DNA of 64,000 nt from JAKFDK01 sp036676195 (GTDB lineage: Bacteria > Bacillota > Sulfobacillia > Symbiobacteriales > ZC4RG38). The translations under genes and the position numbers were made by a program. Under the pieces are notes generated by a model. The model was not told the origin of the DNA. It searched no databases and worked only from the letters and a program-made list of their open reading frames with translations. Below are positions 30,438-38,877 of the stretch, one piece after another. Where the stretch lies: positions 1 to 64,000 of the forward strand of contig JAKFDK010000035.1 in NCBI GenBank assembly GCA_036676195.1, given 5' to 3'. Positions within the stretch are counted from its first letter, which is position 1. Every line of letters begins with the position of its first letter.

Positions 30438-32640
30438 GGCGCCTCACCTCCACCAGCCGGGTCAGGGGCAGAAATGCTGCGGCCGGCTGCACCCCGAATA
30501 CCCGCCCGCTCCGCTCACGCCTGCCATAACACGAAAGGACTAAATTTCGCCGGGCCCGTGTGATGGCCACATACAGGAGGCGCAGCCGCTCACTGATCAC
30601 ATCCGCCTTTGCCCGCCGGATCGGATCGGCCTGCCCGGCTCCCATCAGGCATTCTTCCAGCTCCCCAACGGCCAGGGCGGTCGGATTCATCACATCCTCC
30701 TGCAAATACCACAGTTCGCTGGGAATCCAGTCTTCCAGACTGCTGGGGTAGGTACCGGCGTCGCGGGTTACCGCGCCGACAAAGCAGGTGTCCCATTCCA
30801 AACCCTTGGCACCGTGGCAGGTGACGGCGTAAATGACCCCGGGCTCAGGCCGAAAACCACGCCGCTCATAAAAGGTCCCGGCGGCACGGGAGAACGCTTC
30901 GGCTCGGGCACGCAGACCAGCCACCACCGCCGACAGATCCAGCGCCGGCTCCTCCCACAACAGCCGGGTGATCTCCAGCGCCAGTTGCTCGGCCACTGCC
31001 CGCTCCTCATTTCCGAGCCCAAGGTCACGCGCCAGGATTAACACCAGATGGTCTGCGCCCACCCGCCCGGATGTCTCCAGCCAGTCCCGGAGCTTGCCCA
31101 GCCAGGCCTGCAGCTCAGCCGAGCCGGCCATTTCCGGTACCGGCCCCGGCCAATGGTCGCCAGGCCCGGCGGCATCCGATGGATATAACCATTCGTCCAA
31201 CTCGCAATCCTGCAACCAGGGGGCAAAGGCGGCACTTTCGGCGTGATCCAGCCGCAGTGTGACGCCCATGGCCTGCACCAGCTTATGGCCACTGGTCGGG
31301 TCGGCCAGATACTCCAGGATGGTCAGCAACCCGGCCACCGTTTTGTAAGCCTCGGGATGCAGGTCGCGCCGCACCTGAACGCAAGGGGCGCCCAACTGCG
31401 CACATTCGGCTGCCAGGGCCTGCGTCATGGCATTGGTGGGCAGCAGGACCGCCAGCGTCTCCTCCGGATGCTCCTGGCACACGCGGTCGGCCCAGCGGGC
31501 CAGGGTGGCCAGTTCCTGAGCAGCGTCACGGAACTGGTGGGTGTTAATGGTGTAACGCGGCGGGCAGGGATTTGGCTGCGGATAGCCGTTCGGGACCGGC
31601 TGAATGTGCTGTTCGACCAGGGCATCGCGACAGGCCGGCTCCGGGTTCCTGTGGATCGCCCAGTCCACCAGCGTGTTGGCCAGCTCCAGAATCGCCGGAC
31701 TGCTTCGGCCCGCATACACCAGCGGGCACACCGCCACGTCAGGACGCAGGCAGAACGCCCGGAACAGGCGTGGGTCTGCGGCTGTGAACGTACTCATGAT
31801 GCTCTGATTGGAATCACCCACCCGGACCAGGTTGCCGGACGGGCCAACCAGGGTAAGGAGAATTCGTTCCTGCAGCGGTGTGGAATCCTGGGCCTCGTCT
31901 TCAAACACATAAGTCCAGCGTTCACGCAGCCGGGCCAGCAATTGCGGGTCCTGCTCCAGTAGGCGGCAGGCACCGATGATGAGATCGTCGTAGTCCAGCA
32001 GCCCCCGGGCACCCAGACCAGTCTGATACTGTTCATACGCCTCGGCCGCCCAGCGCAGGAACGCGTGCTGCGGCAAGGCCGCAGTCAGCGCCAGGGCGGC
32101 CTCTGCGGAAACTCCCCGCGCCTTGAACTGCCTGATCATGGTGACAAAGAACGAAACTGTCTCCTGTTCCCACCGCCGGAGGGCGTCTTCCCGGCGCTGG
32201 GCCGGCAGGTCTTCCTTCAGTACCCCTTCCCATTCGGAGCGGTGGCAGGCCAGCCAGTTCTGAAACACCTGCTGCACCCATTGCTCCTGGCGGGGGCCGT
32301 CGATGAGTTCAAACTGGTCGCTTAACCGCAAGGCTTCCGGCCGTTCCCGCACGATACTCAGGGCCAGGGCGTGCAGGGTGCGAACCTCGTAGCCCGCCGT
32401 GCGGGGCAACCCCCGCTCGGCCAACAGATGCCCGATGCGGCTGCGGAAATTGCCCACAGCCGAATGGGTATAGGTGACTACCAGAATGCGCCCCGGATGG
32501 TGGCGCCCCTCGGTGATCAGATTGGCCGCCAAAACGGCCAGAACCGTCGTCTTGCCCGCACCGGGCACAGCCGGCACAGCCATGTACCCTTGGCGGTAAC
32601 CTACCACCTTCTCCTGGTCAGGCCGCAGAATCACCGTCAA
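30415..32640 (-). CDS. UvrD/Rep-family (SF1A) DNA helicase
   Basis: A 741-residue protein, TTG start at 32640 overlapping the previous stop by 4 nt. Motif I is PGAGKTT near residue 28; motif II VFEDEAQD; motif III GDSNQSI; motif V CHGAKGLEWDTCF; motif VI LYVAITRARRNLVLS. It is a complete 3'-5' helicase without a fused nuclease. With the downstream Fe-S nuclease and upstream helicase-like protein it looks like the motor of a split AddAB/RecBCD-type complex. DNA repair or defence are both possible. Confidence 0.88.
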   Translation of the reverse strand: MTVILRPDQEKVVGYRQGYMAVPAVPGAGKTTVLAVLAANLITEGRHHPGRILVVTYTHSAVGNFRSRIGHLLAERGLPRTAGYEVRTLHALALSIVRERPEALRLSDQFELIDGPRQEQWVQQVFQNWLACHRSEWEGVLKEDLPAQRREDALRRWEQETVSFFVTMIRQFKARGVSAEAALALTAALPQHAFLRWAAEAYEQYQTGLGARGLLDYDDLIIGACRLLEQDPQLLARLRERWTYVFEDEAQDSTPLQERILLTLVGPSGNLVRVGDSNQSIMSTFTAADPRLFRAFCLRPDVAVCPLVYAGRSSPAILELANTLVDWAIHRNPEPACRDALVEQHIQPVPNGYPQPNPCPPRYTINTHQFRDAAQELATLARWADRVCQEHPEETLAVLLPTNAMTQALAAECAQLGAPCVQVRRDLHPEAYKTVAGLLTILEYLADPTSGHKLVQAMGVTLRLDHAESAAFAPWLQDCELDEWLYPSDAAGPGDHWPGPVPEMAGSAELQAWLGKLRDWLETSGRVGADHLVLILARDLGLGNEERAVAEQLALEITRLLWEEPALDLSAVVAGLRARAEAFSRAAGTFYERRGFRPEPGVIYAVTCHGAKGLEWDTCFVGAVTRDAGTYPSSLEDWIPSELWYLQEDVMNPTALAVGELEECLMGAGQADPIRRAKADVISERLRLLYVAITRARRNLVLSCYGRRERSGRVFGVQPAAAFLPLTRLVEVRRRDGSDRA

Positions 32641-34625
32641 CGGCCTTCCCCCTCCGTCACGTCGCTCACGGCCTGGCTCAGGTTGCCCTCCAGTTCACGG
32701 CCCCGGGAGTCGAGCAAACTCTCCGCCAGTACCAGGCCGTCCCGGCAGCGGCGTAACAAAGCCCGGACCGTCCGGGCAGCGTTGTCACGGCGGACCACCA
32801 GGCTGCGGCTGTCGGTCCAGAGTTCCCCCGGCGGCCACTCCGGGCTCAACACATGGGGGTTGGTCAGTTCCCGGGCGTCGCCTGGATACCACAGATCCCC
32901 GCCAACATCGACCCAAATCTGCCAGCGCACATTCCGCCGGCTGGCCAGCCACACCGCCGGAGTGGCCACAGGCAACACTTGCAGATCAACCCCCGGCCGC
33001 TGCGGCGCCCGGCCGACCGGCAAGGCATCACCCAGCAGCATGTCCATGAAGCACTGCCCAGCCGGCTGCTGCAGGATCTGCCCCACGTTGTCCGCCAGGG
33101 TACGCATCCCCCGGGCCAGGCGCATGAACTGCCCCACCCCGCTCAGTTCGGCCGGCGTACGGATCAGGGGCATGAGGTATTCGCCGGCTGCAGCCACCAG
33201 TTTGTCGACCGGTTCTCTCCGACCGCGGGCCAGGCGAACCCACCCGCACAGTTGACTGTAGGCAGTCCCAGCCGGCAGGTCGAGCCGTTGCTGCAACTCC
33301 CCGGCCGGTGCTGGCAGTTCGCCCTGCCCCTGTGCCACCGCCCGGGCCAGCCGGGCAGTCCGTATAGGATCCAACTGCAGCAGCAGGCCCAGCGTTGCGG
33401 CCAGCGTCACCGGCCCCGGCACCAGTCCCCACTCAGGGTGGACCAGCGCCACCAAAGTGACCGCCGCCCGGACGAATGGGTCATCCAGCACACGGTGCGC
33501 CCGTCCCGGATTCTCTGCCTTCACTCCTACTGGCGTCAGTGCTGCATTCAGGGCGTGCAGAAGCACAGGATCAACCTGGGGCGCAATCACCGCAATGTCG
33601 CCCGGCCGCACGCCGGACCGAATCAGTGCCGCCGCCTTTTCACCCACCCGGTCGGCCATTTCACCCCGCAAGGTGGCTTCGATTCTATCCACACGGCAGT
33701 TATGGGGAGCCCGGGCGTGCCGGCCCCCCATGATGCGCCGGTACAGGGCATCAGCCAGGCCATCGCACAGCTCACTGCCGGTGTGGGAACGGCCCAGGTG
33801 CTCCTCCCTGCACAGCGCCGCAAAGGTGGCATAAGCCAGCCGCGGGCGGGCCCCCCTGTATTGGGTGTGGCCACCGTCCTGGCTAAATGTCAGGCAGACT
33901 GACGCCAGGCCGGTCCACACCTGCCGGATAAAGGCATGCTGCAGGGGGGCGGTTTCATCAAGATCGTCCACCAGCAGGTGGCGAAAACGACGGGGTAACC
34001 CCGCCACATATGTCGGGTCTGACAACAGCGCCCGGTGGTATGTCTCCAGACCCAGCCCGTCATCAAACAGGCGGGCCTGCATCAGCCAGTCATGGTACTG
34101 GACCACCATCTCCTGCACATCCCGATACAGGGTCCCGCCCGGGTCACCCGCCGCCCGCGCCAGCCGCTGGCCCAACTCATGCGCGGGAATCCCATTCGCC
34201 GCTGCCACCGACCACAAGCCAGAAACCAATTGCACGGCCAAACGCTGGGGTCCTGCCACCACTTGCGACAAACGGCCGACTGCCTGAGCCGTCTGCACCA
34301 GCTGCCGCATCAGGTAGTGGGCAGCCTCTATCCCCACCCACACGGGTTCGGCAGCCGGCCGGCCGGCTGGTAACCGGGGCTGCATCTGCGCCCAGTACAG
34401 GCGCAGTTCCCGGTGAATGAAGCCGGCGTAGGTGAACACTTCCTGCGGGCCGGAGATGTTCAGCCCCAACTCCTGCTCCCAGACCCGCACCTGTCCGAGG
34501 TCGGCCACCAGCACCAGGATTTGTTCTGTGCGCACACCTGCCGCCACCAGTTCCCGGTACCGGTTCATCAAGGCCGTTGTCTTGCCGGAACCGGCTGGTC
34601 CCACCAGCAGCAGGCCCTTGTCCAA
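32637..34625 (-). CDS. SF1 helicase-like protein with degenerate motifs (AddB-like partner)
   Basis: A 662-residue protein, TTG start at 34625 behind GAGGTGA. The Walker A is intact (GPAGSGKTT, near residue 9). The motif II region reads LLVDDLDETAPLQ, and a FSQDGGHTQYRGA segment stands in for motif III. Later helicase motifs V and VI are not recognisable. It resembles the inactivated helicase half of AddB-type proteins, which bind DNA and hold Chi-like sites. It is first in the three-gene overlapping operon. Confidence 0.72.
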   Translation of the reverse strand: MDKGLLLVGPAGSGKTTALMNRYRELVAAGVRTEQILVLVADLGQVRVWEQELGLNISGPQEVFTYAGFIHRELRLYWAQMQPRLPAGRPAAEPVWVGIEAAHYLMRQLVQTAQAVGRLSQVVAGPQRLAVQLVSGLWSVAAANGIPAHELGQRLARAAGDPGGTLYRDVQEMVVQYHDWLMQARLFDDGLGLETYHRALLSDPTYVAGLPRRFRHLLVDDLDETAPLQHAFIRQVWTGLASVCLTFSQDGGHTQYRGARPRLAYATFAALCREEHLGRSHTGSELCDGLADALYRRIMGGRHARAPHNCRVDRIEATLRGEMADRVGEKAAALIRSGVRPGDIAVIAPQVDPVLLHALNAALTPVGVKAENPGRAHRVLDDPFVRAAVTLVALVHPEWGLVPGPVTLAATLGLLLQLDPIRTARLARAVAQGQGELPAPAGELQQRLDLPAGTAYSQLCGWVRLARGRREPVDKLVAAAGEYLMPLIRTPAELSGVGQFMRLARGMRTLADNVGQILQQPAGQCFMDMLLGDALPVGRAPQRPGVDLQVLPVATPAVWLASRRNVRWQIWVDVGGDLWYPGDARELTNPHVLSPEWPPGELWTDSRSLVVRRDNAARTVRALLRRCRDGLVLAESLLDSRGRELEGNLSQAVSDVTEGEGR

Positions 34626-34671
34626 CCGGTTTCACCTCGCTTGGTCTGCTCACTCCGCCTGTTCGCTACAA

Positions 34672-34697
34672 CGCCCATGCGGGAATCCGCATGGGCG
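34672..34697 (-). terminator. terminator of rodA
   Basis: A perfect 11-bp stem (34672-34682 with 34687-34697) with a 4-nt loop, 24 nt beyond the rodA stop. On the minus strand TTGTAGCG follows. It separates the helicase-nuclease operon from the cell-shape genes. Confidence 0.75.
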
Positions 34698-34720
34698 GTC
34701 AGGGCTAGAATCGGTGTGTA

Positions 34721-35860
34721 TCAGAACATAATCGTTTGCCGCCGGATGAACACGTTCAGAACTAACCCGATGGCTGTCATGTTGGCCACGATGGCCGTTG
34801 GGCCGTAGCTGATAAACGGCAGCGGAATCCCCGTGACCGGCATCATGCCAATGGCCATACCGGCGTTCTCCAGCACGTGAAATCCGATCATGGCAGCCAC
34901 ACCGGCACAAATCAGGGCACCATAGCGATCCTTGGCATGCATGGCCGCATTCATAATGCGCCATAACAGCACCAAGAACAGCACCAGAATCACGATTCCG
35001 CCCACAAACCCCAATTCCTCACCCACGACCGAGAAAATGAAGTCTGTATGGTTCTCCGGCACAAATCCCAGTTGTGTCTGCGTACCCTGAAACAGCCCTT
35101 TGCCAGTGAGACCACCGGAGCCAATGGCCACCACAGACTGATATACGTTGTAGCAGGCGTCTTGCCGATCAAATTCGGGGTTCACCCAACACTGAATTCG
35201 TTTGATCTGGTACGCACTGACTCCGGGAATCTTGACGCCATACTTGACGTTGACGAACACCACACTGCCCACCAGGGCCACTCCGATGGCCCCCACCAGA
35301 ACCATGCGCCAGCCGGAAAAACCGTTCATGTAGATCATGGCCGCCACAACAGCCAGTAGAACCAGGGTCGTACCCAGGTCAGGCTGCTTCATAATCAGCG
35401 CCACCGAAGGCAGAATGTGGCCCAAACTCGGCAGCGCGTCGAACCAATTGTGCCTGGTTTCGGTGATACTCAACATCCACCCCAGGGTCAGAATCGTAAA
35501 GATCTTGGTCAGTTCCGCTGGCTGCAATCCGATGGAACCGAACTTGTACCAGCTCTGCGCACCGTTCTGAGCAGAACCTATACCCGGAACTAATACCAGC
35601 GTCAGCAGCACCAAATTGGTGAAATACAGAAAACGATACATCCGGCTAAACTCTGTATAATCAAACAAGAGGATAATGGTCATGGCCAGCAGGCCAAGCA
35701 CAATTCCCCCTACCTGCTTGTAAACGAACAGCTCCCAATCCATGGGGTTATAGGACCGGACCGCACTGGCACTAACGGCAACACCGATGCCACCCAGGAC
35801 CAGCACCGTCAGGATCAAGACCCAGTCCATATTCCGCAGCAGGCGAAAATCAATATTCAA
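34721..35860 (-). CDS. rodA: rod-shape determining protein RodA (SEDS glycosyltransferase)
   Basis: A 379-residue SEDS protein with ten membrane helices, TTG start at 35860 behind GGGAG. Signatures are LQPAELTKIF, KQPDLGTTLVLL (PDLGT), and AIGSGGLTGKGLFQGTQTQL with FVPENHTDFIFSVVGEELGF (the ENHTDF loop), plus GIPLPFISYGPTAIVANM. It polymerises glycan strands with the class B PBP encoded by mrdA nearby. It is last in the min-rod cluster. Confidence 0.93.
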   Translation of the reverse strand: MNIDFRLLRNMDWVLILTVLVLGGIGVAVSASAVRSYNPMDWELFVYKQVGGIVLGLLAMTIILLFDYTEFSRMYRFLYFTNLVLLTLVLVPGIGSAQNGAQSWYKFGSIGLQPAELTKIFTILTLGWMLSITETRHNWFDALPSLGHILPSVALIMKQPDLGTTLVLLAVVAAMIYMNGFSGWRMVLVGAIGVALVGSVVFVNVKYGVKIPGVSAYQIKRIQCWVNPEFDRQDACYNVYQSVVAIGSGGLTGKGLFQGTQTQLGFVPENHTDFIFSVVGEELGFVGGIVILVLFLVLLWRIMNAAMHAKDRYGALICAGVAAMIGFHVLENAGMAIGMMPVTGIPLPFISYGPTAIVANMTAIGLVLNVFIRRQTIMF

Positions 35861-35960
35861 TGCCCGCTCCCCCGTTTACCGGATACACACTCCGTCTGAT
35901 TATACAACGTATAGGCGGTGCCGATCGTTCCCCAGGGTAAAAGAAAAAATGGCAGCCGGG

Positions 35961-36239
35961 CTAACGTGCCCCGGCTGCCCCGACCCGTTTGACCCGCTTA
36001 ACCGGGATGTTTGCCACCAGTGCCGCTTGGTGGGTCTGGTTGTCGAGCCTCACGTCCATAGCCGCTGTGTCGATCTCCAGGTATTCGGATATGACCCGAA
36101 TCAGATCGTCCTTCAGGCGATCCAGTACCTGGGGTTGTACATTGGCACGGTCGTGGACCAGTACCAGGCGGAGACGCTCTTTGGCGATCACCGCGCTGGG
36201 ACTCTCCCTGCCAAACACTTTGGAGATCAAGTCCAGCAT
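35961..36239 (-). CDS. minE: cell division topological specificity factor MinE
   Basis: A 92-residue protein, ATG at 36239 behind a G-rich ribosome binding site. The N-terminus carries a membrane-targeting/anti-MinCD helix with SPSAVIAKERLRLVLVHDRA; the C-terminal topological domain includes MDVRLDNQTHQAALVANIPV. It drives MinD oscillation and places the division site. It follows minD by 16 nt. Min oscillation with MinE is unusual in Bacillus but common in Clostridia-like Firmicutes. Confidence 0.92.
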   Translation of the reverse strand: MLDLISKVFGRESPSAVIAKERLRLVLVHDRANVQPQVLDRLKDDLIRVISEYLEIDTAAMDVRLDNQTHQAALVANIPVKRVKRVGAAGAR

Positions 36240-36255
36240 CGTCCCGCCCCCTTTC

Positions 36256-37053
36256 CTACCGGGTTCCGAAGCGGAAAATCCGCCCCAGTCGCGCCATCAA
36301 TCCCTGATCCGACTCCAGGCTCATTATGGGCACCTGTTCACCCAGGAGACGACGCGTGATGTTCCGGTAGGCCTCGCCCGCTTTGCATGAGCCAAGAACG
36401 GCTGGCTCACCGCGGTTGGTGGTAACGACGATATTTTCGTCTTCCGGTACTACCCCAAGCAAGTCGATGGCTAGAATCTCCAGCATGGAGTCAATATCGA
36501 GCATATCGCCCTTCTTGACCATGCCGGAACGGTAGCGGTTAATGACCAGCATCGGCCGCTCCTTCTCCGCTGCTTCCAACAAGCCTACTACCCGGTCTGC
36601 ATCACGCAGAGCAGACATTTCCGGGGTGGTGACAATAATGGACTTGTCAGCCCCGGCGATGGCGTTTTGAAAGCCTTGTTCGATGCCGGCCGGACAGTCG
36701 ATAATAATGTAGTCAAAGTCCTGTTTCAGCTCGACGGTCAAGTCCCGCATTTGGTCAGGCCGCACAGCAGTCTTGTCCTTGGTCTGGGCCGCAGGCAGCA
36801 GAAACAGATGGTCAAAGTGCTTGGACTTGATCAGGGCTTTCTTGTACTTGCAATGGCCGTTCGCCACGTCCACCAGGTCATAGACGATTCGATTTTCCAA
36901 CCCGAGCAGGAGATCAAGGTTACGCAAGCCGATATCGGCATCCACCAGTACAACCCGGTTCCCCTGCGCGGCCAGCCCTGTGCCCAGGTTTGCTGTGGTT
37001 GTGGTTTTACCCACGCCACCTTTGCCCGAGGTGACGACAATTGCCTGTCCCAT
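36256..37053 (-). CDS. minD: septum site-determining ATPase MinD
   Basis: A 265-residue ParA-type ATPase. ATG at 37053 is chosen because of AGGAGGTACACC just upstream. The deviant Walker A is KGGVGKTTT; switch I and II regions are DADIGLRNLD and DYIIIDCPAGIEQGF. The C-terminal amphipathic membrane-targeting helix is QGLMARLGRIFRF. It binds membranes with ATP and recruits MinC. Between minC and minE, as in many Firmicutes. Confidence 0.95.
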   Translation of the reverse strand: MGQAIVVTSGKGGVGKTTTTANLGTGLAAQGNRVVLVDADIGLRNLDLLLGLENRIVYDLVDVANGHCKYKKALIKSKHFDHLFLLPAAQTKDKTAVRPDQMRDLTVELKQDFDYIIIDCPAGIEQGFQNAIAGADKSIIVTTPEMSALRDADRVVGLLEAAEKERPMLVINRYRSGMVKKGDMLDIDSMLEILAIDLLGVVPEDENIVVTTNRGEPAVLGSCKAGEAYRNITRRLLGEQVPIMSLESDQGLMARLGRIFRFGTR

Positions 37054-37119
37054 GGTGTACCTCCTTGTTGCCCCCAGTTCTTGCCCATTCACACCAGGTA
37101 GGCGGCCTCAGGTGGCTTT

Positions 37120-37809
37120 CTACTGGGTCCTGCTCTCGATGATGATCTGCCCGTTCACGACCCGAGCCACTTCCGTTGAACCGCTCTGTTGAGGGCCATC
37201 TGGTGGACGACCCACCCGTTGCCCGATGCGTAACTGGCTCGGCTGAAACTTAAGAGCCAAAACAAAAGTGGTCTCGTCTCCTGTGACCCCAGCGTGAGCT
37301 ACGCCACGCAGGCTGCCCAATACTATGATGTGGCCGGTGGCAACCACTTCAGCCCCCGGATTCACATCGCCAATAATCAGAACATCACCCCGGTGGCGAA
37401 TGGCCTGACCGGACCGCAGTGTACGGTTGATAATCAGGGGCGGCTGTTCCCGAGCTACCAGCATGGCGGCCGCAGGATTGGATAATTCCGCTGGCATTCC
37501 TGCTGGCTCTGCCGATCGAGCGGCCCTGGCAGGCAAGACCCGGCCCAGGACTTCTGCAAGGGCCTCCCCCTCACGGAATTGGCGTAAGATTAAACCGTTG
37601 GCAATCAACATGTCACCCAACTGACTCCGCTGCTCTGCGGTCAGAACTCGTTGACCTAACACCACCGTAACTTCCGCACCGCGAAAAAACTGTCCAGTAG
37701 AAGCTAATTTCTTCGATAAACTGGACATTAGTTCGGCAAAATTTTTTTCGTCATTTAGAACGACCAACAGACCGTCTTTAGTTCCGCGAAACAGCACATC
37801 CTGCTGCAT
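37120..37809 (-). CDS. minC: septum site-determining protein MinC
   Basis: A 229-residue protein, ATG at 37809 behind AAGGAG. The N-terminal domain (about residues 1-100) reads FRGTKDGLLVVLNDE and GAEVTVVLGQRVL; the C-terminal beta-helix (110-210) reads INRTLRSGQAIRHRGDVLII, then NPGAEVVATGHIIVLGSLRG. It inhibits FtsZ. It is first of the minCDE-rodA group on the minus strand and is divergent from the metallophosphoesterase. Confidence 0.95.
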   Translation of the reverse strand: MQQDVLFRGTKDGLLVVLNDEKNFAELMSSLSKKLASTGQFFRGAEVTVVLGQRVLTAEQRSQLGDMLIANGLILRQFREGEALAEVLGRVLPARAARSAEPAGMPAELSNPAAAMLVAREQPPLIINRTLRSGQAIRHRGDVLIIGDVNPGAEVVATGHIIVLGSLRGVAHAGVTGDETTFVLALKFQPSQLRIGQRVGRPPDGPQQSGSTEVARVVNGQIIIESRTQ

Positions 37810-37954
37810 ATGGACTCCTTATTTTACCGCAGGCGGAACAGGGCTGGCTTCCAATCTCTATTTCTGCGGCCCAACCCCAAATCCTCCCTCCTCAACAAGA
37901 AAAGAGGGGATTGATCGTGGGAAAACCATTTGTGCTGGACAAGGGGGCCTTCCC

Positions 37955-38452
37955 ATGCGGATTGGCATAGTAGCAGACACCCACATTCCGAAGCGCGCCC
38001 GTTTCCTGCCCGCGGCACTGATTGAAGGGCTGAGGGGCGTACACATGATTCTCCATGCTGGCGACCTGACTACGGCTGAAGTACTGGACAACTTGACTGA
38101 CATTGCCCCTGTGCATGCAGTAGGCGGCAATAACGATTCAACGGATCTGATCCTCCGCCTGGATAACCAGAAGATTATATCGGCAGGTGGCTTTCACATA
38201 GGGCTGGTGCATGGACACGAAGGAGTTGGCCGCACCACTCCGGACCGGGCACTGCGTACCTTCGCCGACCAAAAGGTGGACTGTGTGGTGTTCGGTCACA
38301 GCCATCTTCCTTACTGCCAGGTCCATGGTGGGATCCTGGTTTTTAATCCCGGCTCCCCAACTGACCGGCGCCGAGCACCGTTTCCTTCCTTCGGCCTCCT
38401 GGAGGTCACATCGACCGGGTTGCAGGGCCGTTTAATCGAGTTAGGGCGTTAA
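37955..38452 (+). CDS. YfcE/MJ0936-type metallophosphoesterase
   Basis: A 165-residue protein, ATG at 37955 behind AAGGGGG. Metal ligands are in the motifs GIVADTHIP, HAGDLTT, GGNNDS, GLVHGHEG and FGHSHLPY. It is a two-metal phosphodiesterase of small size, with no signal peptide, probably acting on a cyclic nucleotide or other phosphodiester. It lies in antisense inside the otherwise minus-strand mrdA-minC interval. The substrate is unknown. Confidence 0.88.
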   Translation: MRIGIVADTHIPKRARFLPAALIEGLRGVHMILHAGDLTTAEVLDNLTDIAPVHAVGGNNDSTDLILRLDNQKIISAGGFHIGLVHGHEGVGRTTPDRALRTFADQKVDCVVFGHSHLPYCQVHGGILVFNPGSPTDRRRAPFPSFGLLEVTSTGLQGRLIELGR

Positions 38453-38468
38453 CGCGGGCGTTTCAGAA

Positions 38469-38497
38469 TTGACGCACCGAAACACCACCGTGATAAT
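38469..38497 (+). promoter_or_regulatory. sigma-A promoter for the 79-residue unknown gene
   Basis: TTGACG at 38469-38474 and GATAAT at 38492-38497 with a 17-nt spacer; each hexamer matches consensus at five of six positions. It predicts a leader of about 105 nt, containing the hairpin CGTGGGT/ACCCACG around 38553-38571. Confidence 0.7.
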
Positions 38498-38609
38498 TAC
38501 TCACAACCACCTAGTATTGCTCCGGGATTTGGCAGGTGCACCTTCAGGCAGCCGTGGGTAAACACCCACGACGGATTGTGCTCCCTGGTGCCATTAAGGA
38601 GGAGAATGC

Positions 38610-38849
38610 ATGTCAGGTCCACCCGCCGTTCACCACCTGCCGCCAGCCGCCTGTAAAGAGAGCGTCACCCTATATTGGCGGGCCATAGCACAGCCGGTCG
38701 CCGCCGCCCTACGGGCGCCATTTGCCGGAGCTGATCTCTACCTGGCCCCCGGCAGGGCCGAAGGCGACAACCTGGCTGGCTACACACCCAAGTTCAGCCT
38801 GAAGAGAACGGACGGGTGGGCAGATCACCTGCCACCCCTACAGTTTTAA
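38610..38849 (+). CDS. 79-residue protein of unknown function
   Basis: ATG at 38610 follows AAGGAGGAG very well. The product MSGPPAVHHLPPAACKESVT and its continuation is soluble, Ala/Pro-rich, with one Cys and a C-terminal segment ending in WADHLPPLQF. There is no signal peptide, membrane segment or motif I recognise. It has its own strong promoter and a long structured leader. It ends 25 nt from the convergent mrdA stop. Real translation is supported by the ribosome binding site rather than by homology. Confidence 0.5.
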   Translation: MSGPPAVHHLPPAACKESVTLYWRAIAQPVAAALRAPFAGADLYLAPGRAEGDNLAGYTPKFSLKRTDGWADHLPPLQF

Positions 38850-38856
38850 TGAAGTA

Positions 38857-38877
38857 TAGACAGAAACAGCCTGTCTA
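38857..38877 (-). terminator. weak hairpin at the mrdA stop
   Basis: A 7-bp stem (TAGACAG at 38857-38863 with CTGTCTA at 38871-38877), overlapping the mrdA stop codon, between convergent genes. The T-run is short. Confidence 0.4.

Noticed and set aside
34626..34720. A promoter for the helicase-nuclease operon
   Set aside because: The 95-nt gap contains the rodA terminator, but no convincing -35/-10 pair was found in the remaining bases.
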